Below, in pieces: positions 49,021-64,000 of a DNA stretch of 64,000 nt (positions are counted from its first letter, which is position 1; each line of letters starts with the position of its first letter). The stretch comes from Cucumis sativus (lineage: Eukaryota; Streptophyta; Magnoliopsida; Cucurbitales; Cucurbitaceae). A program made the position numbers and the translations under genes. The notes beneath the pieces are model-generated. The model made no database searches, was not told where the DNA came from, and saw nothing but the letters and a program-made list of their open reading frames with translations. The stretch is taken from contig NC_026659.2 of NCBI RefSeq assembly GCF_000004075.3, forward strand, positions 24,880,272-24,944,271, read 5' to 3'.

Positions 49021-50927
49021 GTATATGAAAAATATAAAATGTGGGAACGAAAATGTGAAAAAAAATAGTTGAATGAGATTTCTGTAATTGTGTTGCTGGT
49101 GAAATTGAATAAACAACAAAATTGATCGATGACAACGTGGACGAGGTCAAAAAGGTGAAGGGTGATTTCTCTCATTGTGTTGCGGATTAAATTGAATAAA
49201 GTCAAACTGTATAAATTATTTAATATAATATTACCAAATATAACAATTAGATTCAAAATAATTAAATACATAATAACATTTTAAAAATTTGTAAACATAG
49301 CAAAAAAATATCAAACTTTATCAATCATGAAAATCTATCACTAATAAATCATATTGCAAATATCGTTCGGATAACTTATAGACCATAAGAGTATATAATG
49401 TAATATACTTGTATTTTTTTAAAAAAATATTACTATATACTTGATTATTATTCATAAAATTGTCACAAATTATAATTTTCTTTTCTATTTATTTCGATAT
49501 TTCTATAATCACTAAATACAAAATTTTGGGTGCTGGTTGATGCACTTATCTCAATACATCATCTAATAAAGTGTAGTAAATGTGAAATTTTTTGTTTTTT
49601 TAAAAAATGTTTTTTTTTAATTCAATTCTTTTGTGCGGTGAAAAAGTAGAGAGAAAAAAGACGTACATACACCTAATCATTTCTTATTCATCAAAGTATT
49701 TTAGTGGTCTTACTCCGCTTGCATGCTTATCGTCACTCTATCTCTTTGCTCATTATCTCAATTCAACATTTTTTTGATCGGTTAAACTACTATTTTGCTC
49801 TTCACTTTTAATTTTATAATTTCATCTCGTAACTATATTTCCTTTATCAAAATTAATTAAATAATATAAAGTTTTCAAGTAAGAAAATAAAATATATGAA
49901 TATGTTTTTCGAGTTAAGTCTATAGATAAAACAAGTCAACCAATATGGTAGAAACTAAATTTAAAATTTATTAAAAATAAAGAGACTAAAGATAAATTAA
50001 TTTGTGTGTTTGTTTGTTTTCTTTTTCTTTCTTTTTTTTGCTAAAATAAAGTTTATTATAAAAGTCTACAAAGGGACAAAATAACAAGTCACCAGATATT
50101 ATGCTAAAATCAAGAACCCATAGACCAACAATAGTTAGCATCTTTCAAATTAATTTGTTGGTTCATTGATGTGTATAATAGTGCCTAGCAAATTAATTAA
50201 TGCTACATTCCAAAACTTTTGGACCTGTATGCTTCACATCTAGATTCTAAATTTCTTACTTAACCATTTAGTTTTTACAATTGTTTCACGTCTAAATTTC
50301 TTACTTTGTTGTGTTTCATATAAAAATTCCATACTCGGTTTGTGGAGGTTTGAGGGTAAGGGTGCATGCATGTGATCGATGTGTGGCTAGGTGTGGGTGT
50401 GTGATTTTAATAATACTGTAGGAAACTAAATTGAAAATATTTAGTATATGTGTTTCGATAATTTTTTTCGACTCTCACTCAAAGTTCTATTTTGATGTTT
50501 GTATTTTAAATATTATCAACTTTGAATTTAGCCACATATTGTCCATGATTAAATAAACGACAAATCAAATTGAATTTTTTAATCACTTGTTTCCACGAAT
50601 TTACCATTTGCCCAATTTCAAATATACTAATAATATCATTTTATTTGAAGAGATGGAATTTATGTTTTTTCTTTTTTCATAATGGTTGGTTCATTGTTTT
50701 CGTTGTTATTGGACGAACTTTTCATAATTTGAGACGGTTGATTGCTACTCTTGTTAGGTAAATTTTTGTTAGTCGATATTTCTGCTTGGTTTGCATTTGG
50801 ATTTTTGGTTTAGTTTGGATTAAGATGAATTAAATCGATTTATTATTTGTGGTTGATATTAGGTTTTGATTGGGTTATTTGAGTTATCCCTTCTAATTAA
50901 AATGAATCAAGATAATGAATTTTTTAT

Positions 50928-50990
50928 ATATATATTTTTGTTTTTTTTTTTTAATTTGTATATATATTTTTGTTTTTTTTTTAATTTGTA
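50928..50990 (+). repeat. Tandem duplication of a T-rich unit
   Basis: Two copies of a unit of about 31 bases made of TATATATTTTTG, a long T run and TTAATTTG. Slippage in the T runs makes the exact length uncertain. Confidence 0.6.
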
Positions 50991-53179
50991 GATTAGAAAT
51001 TTGAAATTAAGGATGTGTTTGATTGTGATTTGGAAGTATTTAATTTTGTCAAAAAAAATTAATTTAGAAAATATTGTAGTTTTTGACAAATTAGAATAAT
51101 GTAACTTTTACAAATTTATTTAGAAAATAATTCATTTTCAAGAAATCGTTAAAAAAATATGATTCACTAGAAAATGTACCATTTTTTCTATTTATGAAAG
51201 TTACAAAACTATCCTCTCCAATCTTAGTTGCGTTGCTGAAAGAAACAAATTATTATTAAAAAAATATCTCACTTTTTTTCTCTTTTATTTTGAATAATTA
51301 CTAAAACAATAAATTGTATTTATTTATGGTAACATTATTAATTTTCTTTTTTTTTATTTATTTATTTTTTGAAAATAAAAGAAAAATAAATAAATATCTT
51401 GACTATGAATTTAAATATCAATATACTTCTATTCCTAAAATAAAACTATCTAAAATATTTAATAAGTACCATTCATTTTAAAACATATTTCTTTTTAAAA
51501 AATTAAAATATATGTATTTTTTATGAAATTAAGTCACCGTGCTTAGTAGCCATTTATGGTAATTTAAGTTAAGTATAAACATTTTTTTTTGTATATGACA
51601 AGCTAAATAAAATTTACATAATATAAACACTTATAAAAATGTCTGATCAAACATGTAAGTGTTTAAATTTAAACTTATTTTCAAAAAAAGTGTTTTAAAA
51701 AAAATGTATTATTGAAAAATATTTTATTTTTAATTAAGTCCACGCGGATCCTAAGTCTCATATTTAGATTCTTTTGAAAAGAGAATATCATACTCATGAT
51801 TTTGTGAAATTAAGCATAGTTAGAATTGTTGAGATAAATTTGATATAGACTCAAAACGTATCTCATGTATTTTTCAAATTCCTAAACTATACAAAATCGA
51901 AATGAATTTTGTATTTTGTGGCAAAAAATACCGAATTTTCAAATGAGAAAATGTTTAAGAAATACGATAATCACTCATTTTGGATGAGAAATGTCTATGT
52001 GTGTAAGAAACCCCTCGAAAATTTCAAGAGTATCCTTAAATTTAATTATAAATATATATATCCTTACAATTAGAATCAACAAATTGTCAATAGTTTTTAG
52101 TTCTCTGCTTTATTTCCCCTCTTCTTTCCGTACAACTTTTTTTTGGCTTGGCATTATTTGGAACGAAGACTCACATGACCTCATACTTAAGTAATTTGAC
52201 TGTTGTTCTGGTCGATTGTTGGTCAACATCTCTGAGTGAATGAATGACTGATCTTGCCAACGTGTAACCATATATGTTGGACTATTTTACGTAACATCCT
52301 TACTTTGTGGTTTGTAAGTATTGAATGATTGAAAGTTATATCGTACAAATTATTGATTGAAGTTCTGTCTTGATTGAAAGTATATTGAAAGAGTAGTGTT
52401 TTAAAAAAGTATGAAAGTTCTATTTATAAGGGTGTTGAACAAGTTTCGCCTTCTTCTACCCTCAGTATTTGTTTTGTTATAGTGCTCCACCCTCATGTCT
52501 ATGAGGCTCACCTTCTTGTATTGTTGTATAGTCTAAGAGTCAGGTCTACTGTGACAACAATAACTAACTCAAATTAAGACGCAGAACTTATATTTTAATA
52601 ACAATGGAGAAGACACCATTAAAAGCTTCCATCACTTTTGCTGAGACCTTGGTCCATAGAATAAGAATGTGTCAGAGGGTTCATTTTCTCTCATCAAAAG
52701 AAGAGTGACACCTTTAGGTTTTGGAATGCCACGAACAATTTGATCAGATGAGGAAGAACATGAGCCAACTTGGTTTCTTGGAGAATAGGAGTATAGAATT
52801 CAAAGCTTTAACTGGTAACATTCTAAAATCTCTTCTTAGTTTTTTATAAATGTGAATTAACTTCTGATATTTTGCTCTCTGCTTTTCATCTATGTTAATA
52901 GAGGCATTTGGGCAACGACTCATGAAGTTGCACATTTACTAAGAAACTCTATCTTCCCCTCTTTCTCTAAACAACTTTGCACTCCAAATACAAATTTCTT
53001 TAACACCAAATTTTAAAATTCAACTTAGTGCCTCAAGCACCACTTAATATTTTTATTCAACTTTATGTTAGAATTGTTCATTTCTTCCTTGACGATCTGA
53101 GAGGAAGTGAGAAGGAGGGATGGTTATGACTTAATATAACAACTAAAACTAATTGCGTCCTACAAATCTTTCACCTAGT

Positions 53180-53460
53180 TTGTCCTTAGAGGATATTAAG
53201 AGTATATTAGTAAATAGTTAAGTAGTTTGTTAGTGAAGTTTGATCATACATGTAGTGGGTCGAGAAGAAGCTAGGGGGGATGTTCGACATTTGGTGAGTG
53301 AATTAGGGTTTATTAGCGATCTCAATATCAAGAGCGTCTATGTATTTTGAACACTTGGTTTATCTTGTATTTCCATTATCTTTTATATTTTAACATATAC
53401 AAGTCCTATCACATTCTAAATACTAATTGTTTTCACATTCCTTAGGTTCTTTGTTCCTGA
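53180..53460 (+). mobile_element. LTR-retrotransposon remnant
   Basis: The stretch 'GAGTATATTAGTAAATAG...GTTTGTTAGTGAAG', followed by AGGGTTTATTAGCGATC and ATCTTGTATTTCCATTATC, resembles the U3-R part of plant Copia LTRs. It has no visible terminal TG...CA pair, second LTR or internal genes. Identification rests on general resemblance only. Confidence 0.25.
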
Positions 53461-53976
53461 ACAAAGTTCAACTAGATTTAAGTTTTAGAATAAATTGAAA
53501 TGAGAAAGATGTTTTTTACTTTATGGTTTGATAATAAATAAAATATTAAAATGACCAATATCAAAATTAAATGGCATAGTCTCAATTTGTGAGTTTCAAT
53601 AATTGGTCCATATGCTTTACACTTCTTTCTCAATTTGTCACTACACCTTTTCAAACTAAATTTAATATATGTGTAAAAAAGTTGTAGCAAGTGATAACGA
53701 TAGCAGTAAAGATGTCAAATTTACAATTACCGTTGCATCCTTACTTTTCAAGCAATAGCAGTAAAGTGTCAAGTTAAACATTTTTAATAAGAACATTAGT
53801 GTAGCTGCAATGATAAAATACGATTAAACGATTCAATTTGACAATCAACATGCGTTTGTTGATTACAAGTAGACCTCCAAATGTTAATACGATTGAAAAA
53901 CACAACGAAATACACAAAATTATCAGATATTGTCCATATTTTTCTTTATAACCATAAAAAGGAAAGATGACGTAAA

Positions 53977-57367
<3,391 letters not shown>

Positions 57368-57731
57368 TATTTGGTTGAACTGAAACGAAGGTGGTTGGAT
57401 TGGATGCTTGGAATGAAGGCGTGAGAGGATTTCGGGCAAATGTGTTGTGCGTTAAGTATTGTGTAGAAGAGGCTTTAAGTAGGGGAATGTGGGCATTGGA
57501 TAAACATTAGTGGATGGAGCTCTGTATTACTTTTTAGCTTAACCATTACGCATTCCCTTTAGAAATGTATTTTCAAAAAACTAATTTTAAACGTGTTCGA
57601 GTCCACTTCTGAACTTTTATAGGACTTTTTGGGGAAAAATAGTTCCCAGTTAGTCAAAAAGAAAAATTCTCATTTGCTAGGTTATTCATTTTATTATTTA
57701 GCATTGTTTATTATTTTTTTGTCCAAACTAA

Positions 57732-57807
57732 AATGATTTATAGTTAATTTTTATAAATATAATATATCGAATGATTTATAGTTAATTTTTATAAATATAA
57801 TATATCG
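57732..57807 (+). repeat. Perfect 38-base tandem duplication
   Basis: AATGATTTATAGTTAATTTT followed by TATAAATATAATATATCG is present at 57732-57769 and repeated without change at 57770-57807. Perfect identity indicates a recent duplication. Confidence 0.9.
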
Positions 57808-58958
57808 ACAAAATATTTACGGTTAAATAAAAAAGAGACGAAGTTAAAACATTTTTTAAAAATATTGTAGATTTTTCTTTCTTTTATTGTCTTTCTTATC
57901 TTCTTAGGTGGTTTTTTCACTTTTCAACATTGTCTATTTTCTTATATTCTTCTTGCCATTTTTTATTTTTAAATAATAAATTTTTTCTTTTATATTTGGT
58001 TCAAGATCTTGAACAATTTAGATTGACAAACCAAATTTGAACGATGATAGAACAGATAATAGCCAAAGAACTCTTGAAAAGAAAAAAATTCATTCCAAAT
58101 CTAAACAATCTTGGTACAGTGTTTACAAATGGATTTGGTATTTTTTCATTGCAAGTATGTGCACTTTTTTTTCGTTTTCAAAATTGTTCTATATCATGTA
58201 AATATTAGACTCATTTGTTATGTTTTTTTAAAAAAACTCTATATTATAATAAACAAAATTGAAATAATATAATCAAACACAAATTATTGTTATCTGCATT
58301 ATTCTAATATTATATATAATAACTAACAACGACGGTTATGAAGTTGTAAATATAAGAAGTTTGATAAAGTATAAAATTGATGTCTTTTTAGTTATAAAAC
58401 TCACGTACTTGTCCAACTAAACTAAAAAGATTAACGACTTCAAACTTTCCAACTCCTTACCTTAAACACGTACTAAATATTTCATTCATTTCTTTTATAA
58501 AAAATATATGATTAAAAATTACTTTATATAAAAACAATTAAGAAATTAATGTATCACATATCACTCATGCATCTCAACGATATGATCATGATTTCGTTAC
58601 CGGATAAATTATCATTATAATTTTATTTGAAATATTTGAATTCATATTTTATGGGTGTGTGATGATACCATTACAAACAAACATATGCATATACTTGGAT
58701 CTGTAGGCCACGCCACTCCAAAAAGAAGTTAAAAAATCTTTGTTTTTTAAACGAAAACAAAAGCTCATTCACGTGAATTGTAAGTTGTAACAAACAAATC
58801 AAAGTATTCATAGGTTGCATCCACATCCCTTCCATCAACTCATCATTCACAAAGTATTGTTCAAAATTATACATAATAGTACATGCAAATAAAATATATA
58901 TATGTCCCTATGTAATATGAAAAAACTAAATATACATCCATATTTCATATTACACATA

Positions 58959-58962
<4 letters not shown>

Positions 58963-59004
<42 letters not shown>
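58963..59004. repeat. (AT)n dinucleotide microsatellite
   Basis: About 20 uninterrupted AT repeats, the longest such tract in the window. Likely hypervariable in length and able to form a cruciform. Confidence 0.9.
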
Positions 59005-59005
<1 letters not shown>

Positions 59006-59570
59006 GGACGAATTTAGTATAGGTTACGGAACTCGAGTTCCCTAAACTTTATCGTTTTTATATAATACGTATAAAGAAAACGAATTAACGTTTAATATTG
59101 GTAAATAGCTTAGTGGAGTTTTTTTTTTAGATTTTTATTTTTTTTCTAAATTACAACTCAAAGTCTTTTGTGAATATATTCTGTTTGATCTGTCACTGTA
59201 TATATAATTGTCACACAATTAAAAGATTTGTATAGGAGAATAATTTTCTTTTTTGGGACATGTTAAGAATGAAGTATGCATTTGGTATTTCAATTTTATA
59301 TTAGTACTGATTCAAAATGCACTTTAGGTATAAACATTTAGTGTATTGATATTATACCGCCGTTTGTTCAAAATGCAACGTCAAAGTATTACATTGGTGT
59401 ATAAGTAGTTATTTGACACATTCAAAATTCATTTTAAGTTTTAGATGAAAAATAGGCTAAGTTAAAAGAATTAAAAATTAATATAAGAAAACTCAGAATT
59501 CCTACTAATTTATTATTTATTTCATACTACATTGAGAAGAAGAAAAAACTAATAAATGATAAATGGTGTG

Positions 59571-59702
59571 TTTAGATTACATTTTTAAATGTTTAATGGA
59601 TAAAATAAGTTATTTTTAAAAAAAATTAAAGTATTTGGATTACATTTTCAAATGTTTAATTTATAAAATAAGTTATCTTTAAAAAAAAATCAAAGTGTTT
59701 GA
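59571..59702 (+). repeat. Imperfect 65-base tandem duplication
   Basis: Copy 1 (TTTAGATTACATTTTTAAAT, then GTTTAATGGATAAAATAAGT) is followed directly by copy 2 (TTTGGATTACATTTTCAAAT, then GTTTAATTTATAAAATAAGT), and both run on into an A-run. The copies differ by several substitutions, so this is older than the duplication at 57732. Confidence 0.8.
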
Positions 59703-60147
59703 AAGCCACTAAAGGTATTTTAAGCAATTTGTCGGAAAAATAATTTAAATAAAAATGAATTGGTTGAGAAACTTTTTTTTTTTAATTCAATCCGAACAGA
59801 CCCAATGTTGTAAGTGTCGGAAAATAATCATTTTTATAGTGTTTAGGAGAAAGTTACACAATTTGCATTCCTAAAAATATTTATATTATATAGACAAATT
59901 TTGAAAAGAAAAAAGTCAACAACATGAAATAACAAAAATACCTCCGATCATATGTTCGAAAAAACGATCTTGATACATGATTCTTATACCAAATCTAAAC
60001 ATGTCAGTACACATATTGTACAAAATCTAACTAATATTTGTATCCTAAAAAATAAGAAAAATGACAATATTTTATAATAAATATAATAATAATATATATA
60101 TATTAAAAAATGATGCAATATATTAAAAAAAACAAATGTAAAAATCG

Positions 60148-60235
60148 ACATGAGTTTAGCTCAACTAACACCTATATATTGAAGAGATTCTGAATTCAAA
60201 TCCTCATCAACCATTTATTACAATAACGTTCCAAA
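60148..60235 (+). repeat. tRNA-derived SINE-like element
   Basis: The A-box-like 'TTTAGCTCAACTAACACC' is followed by the B-box-like 'TGAATTCAAATCCTCATC' about 35 bases on. This is the same layout as the copies at 14796 and 28925. It lacks a clear poly-A tail. Confidence 0.45.
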
Positions 60236-60966
60236 AAACAAAAAGACAAATGTGAAATTTATGAAGGAGACTTCATTCCTTTTATATATATATTTAATCT
60301 AACCTTTATTTTAAGCAGTAATAATAACTAATAAGCAAAAGTAATTCAAAAGTTTTATTGAATAAAATAATTAAATTGAGTAAATAAATTGGTTGTTTTT
60401 TTATTTAATGCAGATTTAATACTACCTACAGCAAAAGAGGATAATTTAGTTTTAAAATATTTTGTAAGAATCAAAATATAATATATATATAGTTTAGTAT
60501 AGATATAATATAGTATAGACATAGATATGATAGCCATAAATATAAATAGTATAGATCATTTAGTCAAAACATGCACAATAAGTCTTAAACATGGAGGTTT
60601 ATTTTAAATATGGTAAAGTTATGTACAACTTCAATAACATTTCGTAAGAGATGATAAAAACAGTGCAAAGAAAAGTATAGTTTGAATTCCACCGGCTTAT
60701 CTATGAGTAATTATTTAATCAATATGGTATGCTAACAAATTTGACACGCTATCTTAATATCAAATTTGTCAACCTTAAAACGTGTTTGAATCAACCTTCT
60801 TATGTATATTTAAATAAGTGATCGTAAGTGTAAAAAGATAATTTATTTATTTAATACGTTAGTAGAAAACGAAGTCATCTCCCGTTACGAGAACTATCTC
60901 GTGTATGACTTCTATTATCTTTCAAATTTTTAGAAATGACGTCGTTGCTCAATGCTAATGGTCGAG

Positions 60967-61062
60967 CAATATCACTCCACCTTCATTAACCAATTTTAAA
61001 AGTAACTCGTGATATTTAATATACTTAGCTTTGTTTGCATCCACTTATTCAAAATCATGCTC
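60967..61062 (-). pseudogene. Decayed CCoAOMT exon-5 fragment
   Basis: The minus strand translates as EHDFE, a stop, then VDANKAKYIKYHELLLKLVN and EGGVIL. This parallels DFDFAFVDAMKSEYIEYHEL and LLKLVKVGGVIAY in exon 5 of the gene at 53977. A short deletion and a stop codon disrupt the SAM/metal-binding segment, and similarity is lost beyond GGVI. The pre-motif residues EHDF, and DAN rather than DAM, suggest it descends from a different paralogue rather than from a recent copy of its neighbour. A solo LTR sits 380 bases upstream in gene orientation. A possible intron-exon junction trace (TTTGATTTTATTTTAG near 62975) resembles intron 1 of the intact gene. Confidence 0.85.
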
Positions 61063-61444
61063 TCCTTCTTTCGGGAGTTAAAAAAAAACGCATTGTTTCA
61101 TTTGAATGAACTAAAAACCAAAGAAATACCATATTACTTCACAGTGGAATAGTGTATTTATATGGACTAAAAAATGATTAATTTCCAAGTATTATTATTG
61201 ATTTGATTGATTTAATAAAACTGTAACAAGTATATTTGAGACTGATAGTTGAAGTATTGATTTTAGAGAAAAATATACAATTGTTTTGTAAAATTGATTT
61301 CTAAACAGTGTTTGGTAACAATTATTAAAATTGACTCTTAATCGTTGGATTTGATACTAAAAATGATTTTAAAAGTTAAAACTATCAAATTACTAGAAAT
61401 AGTATTTTGGGTATTTAAAAAACTATATAAAACATGGTGGAAAT

Positions 61445-62681
61445 TGTTGGCTTTTTGGCCCTTAATCTCAAATTAATTTGTTTTAATTATTCAATTAATT
61501 TATGTTTTGATGATAACAAATCTGATTTTTTTTTATTGACAATTTTATTAATTTGAATAGACCATATCGTAGAGCTTGGAAAAATGATTCTAACGCCTCT
61601 TGAATCACCCAAATCGAAGTTCAAATGAAGAAAATATTGCTAAAAGAAGCTTAACGAAAAAAATACCCGAGATGGTGACGTGGTGACCAAGTATTCAATT
61701 TGAACCAATTAGAGAAAGTCACTTGGAGCAATGAAGAAGTAACAAATGTGGCTTTTTGTTATGTTTTATTGGCTTTTATAAAGAAAATGAATTTAAAAGA
61801 AAAATTATTTTAATATTATTATTTTTTCTTGTGTCTAACGGCTAGTTTTTTTAAAAGAGCGTGAAGTTGCTTTATTGATTTCTTTTTAAACAAAATATTT
61901 TGAAAAGACATATTATTATATTATTATTTGTATTGTGTCTAACGGCTAATTAAGTTTAAATCTCAACCATTCATTTTTCTTTTACTTATATCTAATGACC
62001 CAAATGATTTTGAATTTATCTTTCCTCTCTTTTTAAATACTTCACATTTACACAAGATCACAAGAATCTTTATAATAATCCTCAAGCAAAAAGCCAACAT
62101 TGTTATTCTCTCTAAAGCTTCCAATTTTTATTCTTTTCATCTTATTCTTGAGAGCTTCTTATTATATTGTGAGGATTAAATTTGTGAGCTTCAAATTGTA
62201 TACTCACTCTTTTAGAGAGTTTTCTTTTGTGTGATTTAAAAATTTCAACATATTGTAACGGTTGGATCCTAACCCGTGGAAAGGATCAGGTTTGCTCTTG
62301 AACCCGAAAAAGGAGCAAGAATCGGTTCGGCTCAAATCCGTGGAAAGAGTCCAAAGAAGATTTTCAATCAAAATCCCAAGGGGTGCTTGGGAAAGTGGAT
62401 GTAGGTTGAGTTTAACCGAACCACTATAAAATTACGGTGTCTTCTTCTCTAACTCTTTTCTAATTATTTTTTAATTTAATTTTAGTTACATATTCTTATT
62501 GGTTGAGTTTGATTGCATACTTCCATTCATATCTTTTTATCAATCTTGTTATTTAACAAAGTTTACAAAGTTCTTTATTTAAATTTTAGAAAATATCTAA
62601 TTAGTTGATTTTACTTTTTATTTGTCAAAAAGTTTATTTAAACCCTATTCACCCCTCTAGGGTTGCCATACCGATCCAACA
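61445..62681. mobile_element. Solo LTR of a Copia-type retrotransposon with GAAAT target duplication
   Basis: The element begins TGTTGG (61445) and ends CCAACA (62681), a perfect six-base terminal inverted repeat with the TG...CA of LTRs. It is flanked by identical GAAAT at 61440-61444 and 62682-62686. It is 1237 bases long. Near the ends are TTTTGATGATAACAAAT and CACCCCTCTAGGGTTGCCAT, words I associate with plant Copia LTRs. No primer-binding site, internal gene or second LTR follows, so it is a solo LTR left by recombination between the two LTRs. Confidence 0.9.
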
Positions 62682-63579
62682 GAAATTTCCCACGGATCAT
62701 TTTTCCACGATCACTAAAGAGGCCATGATTCAAAGATTATTTTGAGTTATTTCTTATTTTTCTACAATTACTGTTTTTAGGTCGTCAAACACCATATTTG
62801 TTGTGCCAAAGTGATTTTGGACAGTAAAAAATAACTACCAAATACATTTTCAAACACCTTTGAGATTAATTAACACTCAAAACTAGAGCGAACGCAACAA
62901 CAATGGTCATATTGAAATATGGTATGAATTGAGAAGTGTGGTGCGATGAGTGGTGTTCTTCTTGATAAGGAGATTGTCTAAAATAAAATCAAACAACCTA
63001 CATTTTTTTTTAAAAAATCAATAAATCAGGTAATTGATATTTACATGCAAATGGTGAAATTAGCGTAACAATGACGCATACATGGTGTCGTTCACATTCG
63101 TTTATGCTATTGCTCGTTTTGATTGTTGTTTTTGTTGTTCATTCTCAACTTTCACTCCATTTATTGTAAATTTAAACAACACTTAAATATATTTTTTCTT
63201 TATTACTTTCTCATCTTTACCACTTCAACTCTCTCAACATAATCGTGGTAAAAAACAAGTAACATGAATGAAAGCAAGAATAAGTGTCTAATAATATTTA
63301 GTAACAATAAAAGTGAACAAAGATGATAAAATATGAAGGATTTTACTCAACTTAAAAATAGACGGTACTTATTTGAAAATGTAAAAACGAATAAAGGAAG
63401 AAAAATTGAAGTATATATTGGAAACTGAACATTTAAAAAAACCCATACATTGAATATCATATATTATTGCTCACGAGCTTAACTCAATTAAGCTCAATTG
63501 AGATATGTACATGTCAAGAATAATATATATATATATAAAATTTAAAATTAATAGGAATAGTAATAAATAAAAAAATAAG

Positions 63580-63634
63580 TGGGCTTGCTAAACCCGGCCC
63601 AATTAGAAGGCCCACTACTACACAACTAGGGTTT
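63580..63634 (+). promoter_or_regulatory. Site II plus telobox promoter of the ribosomal protein gene
   Basis: TGGGCT at 63580 and two GGCCCA (minus-strand TGGGCC) at 63596 and 63609 are followed by a telobox core TAGGGTTT at 63627-63634, about 90 bases before the start codon. The pairing of site II elements with a telobox is the classic architecture of plant ribosomal-protein promoters and matches the gene that follows. Confidence 0.8.
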
Positions 63635-63722
63635 CTGTTTCCATAAAGGTTGAAACTCTTCTCCCCCATTGTTCTGCTCGCAGGAGGGTCTCAAGTTTTG
63701 TAGAGAACTAGCATCCGCCGCC

Positions 63723-64000
63723 ATGGTATAATGCATCTCTTAGTATCTATGCATGGTTATGATTTTTCGATACTAGCCAAGTATCTGAATTCTGTTTGAT
63801 GTTCATTGTCTTCTTAACAGGTTAAGTACTCAAGGGAGCCGGATAACCCCACCAAGTGTAAGTTTGATCGTATTCTTGTTCGTGTTACGTTGATTATTCG
63901 CTATGTATTTAGTTTATTTTTCACTATTTCTGAAGCGTTGGAGTAATGTAAGAAGTGGGTAATCTGATACTTGTTTTTTTATTTCTGCTCAGCCTGCAAA
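63723..64000 (+). CDS. 60S ribosomal protein L17 (uL22), 5' part
   Basis: The gene starts at 63723 and runs off the window. Exon 1 holds only the ATG (63723-63725, donor GTATAATG). Exon 2 is 63821-63857 (acceptor TTAACAG, donor GTAAGT) and exon 3 begins at 63993. The 16 residues visible are MVKYSREPDNPTKSCK, the conserved N-terminus of eukaryotic L17/uL22, which lines the peptide exit tunnel of the large subunit. An intron directly after the ATG is usual in plant ribosomal-protein genes and allows leader-intron enhancement. The start context is CCGCCGCC|ATG. The position after the ELMO gene agrees with Arabidopsis At1g67430 (RPL17B). The rest of the gene lies outside the window. Confidence 0.93.

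Larger units (their letters stand above)
46152..53950. other. AT-rich intergenic region
   Basis: No gene is recognised. The interval holds a palindromic G-box (GCCACGTGGC) near 48347, the 75-base tandem repeat at 48844, a smaller T-rich tandem repeat at about 50928-50990, an unexplained less AT-rich block at 52580-52960 and an LTR-like remnant near 53180-53460. Short frames here are composition-driven. Confidence 0.55.
57500..60960. other. AT-rich intergenic region rich in tandem repeats
   Basis: Apart from the tandem repeats at 57732 and 59571, the (AT)n tract at 58964 and a SINE-like copy at 60148, I see only AT-rich DNA. The short frames have no recognisable protein motif. Confidence 0.55.

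Noticed and set aside
48801..49028. Repetitive 75-residue open frame
   Set aside because: It is produced by a 75-base tandem repeat whose length is a multiple of three. It has no known domain.
63470..63525. Another SINE-like head (AGCTTAACTCAATTAAGCTCAA)
   Set aside because: It has A-box-like words but no B-box at the right distance, so it is too weak to call.

Overview
This is nuclear DNA of a dicotyledonous plant. It is AT-rich and gene-poor, its genes carry GT-AG introns, and retroelement, SINE-like and MITE-like debris lies between them. The family is probably Cucurbitaceae, perhaps Cucumis. That guess rests on the look of several dispersed repeats (a TRIM-like repeat at 37.4-37.9 kb, a LINE tail at 43.0 kb, short tRNA-like SINEs) and is inference, not proof.

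Seven protein-coding genes can be reconstructed exon by exon. (1) An F-box/MYND zinc-finger protein, + strand, 10130-11539. (2) A small plant-specific respiratory complex I subunit (P1 type), + strand, 15579-15854, driven by a tandem array of TGGGCC/T site II elements. (3) A REF/SRPP-family lipid-droplet protein, - strand, 18563-19788. (4) A CYP78A cytochrome P450, - strand, 26112-28675. (5) An ELMO/CED-12-domain protein in nine exons, - strand, 41221-46151, with a probable GC-AG intron and a Ser-rich, transit-peptide-like N-terminus. (6) A caffeoyl-CoA O-methyltransferase-like enzyme in five exons, - strand, 53977-57367. (7) The first 16 codons of ribosomal protein L17/uL22, + strand, from 63723, cut by the window end.

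Genes 1, 2, 3, 5 and 7 appear in the order I recall for Arabidopsis At1g67340, At1g67350, At1g67360, At1g67400 and At1g67430. This looks like a conserved block interrupted by the P450 and the methyltransferase. ASY1 (At1g67370), expected between genes 3 and 5, is not visible.

Non-genic content: 1-9.9 kb has no gene but a cluster of seven CACGTG G-boxes. 20.3-26.1, 28.8-33.9, 46.2-53.9 and 57.5-63.5 kb are AT-rich intergenic DNA. They hold a psbB plastid-DNA insertion (31.6 kb), MITE-like segments, tandem repeats, a decayed methyltransferase duplicate (61.0 kb) and a complete solo LTR with a perfect GAAAT target-site duplication (61445-62681). An unassigned spliced-looking stretch lies at 34.0-39.3 kb. 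The genes are ordinary housekeeping or metabolic plant genes and do not form a joint system. I found no CRISPR array, bacterial-type cluster or convincing novel multigene system.
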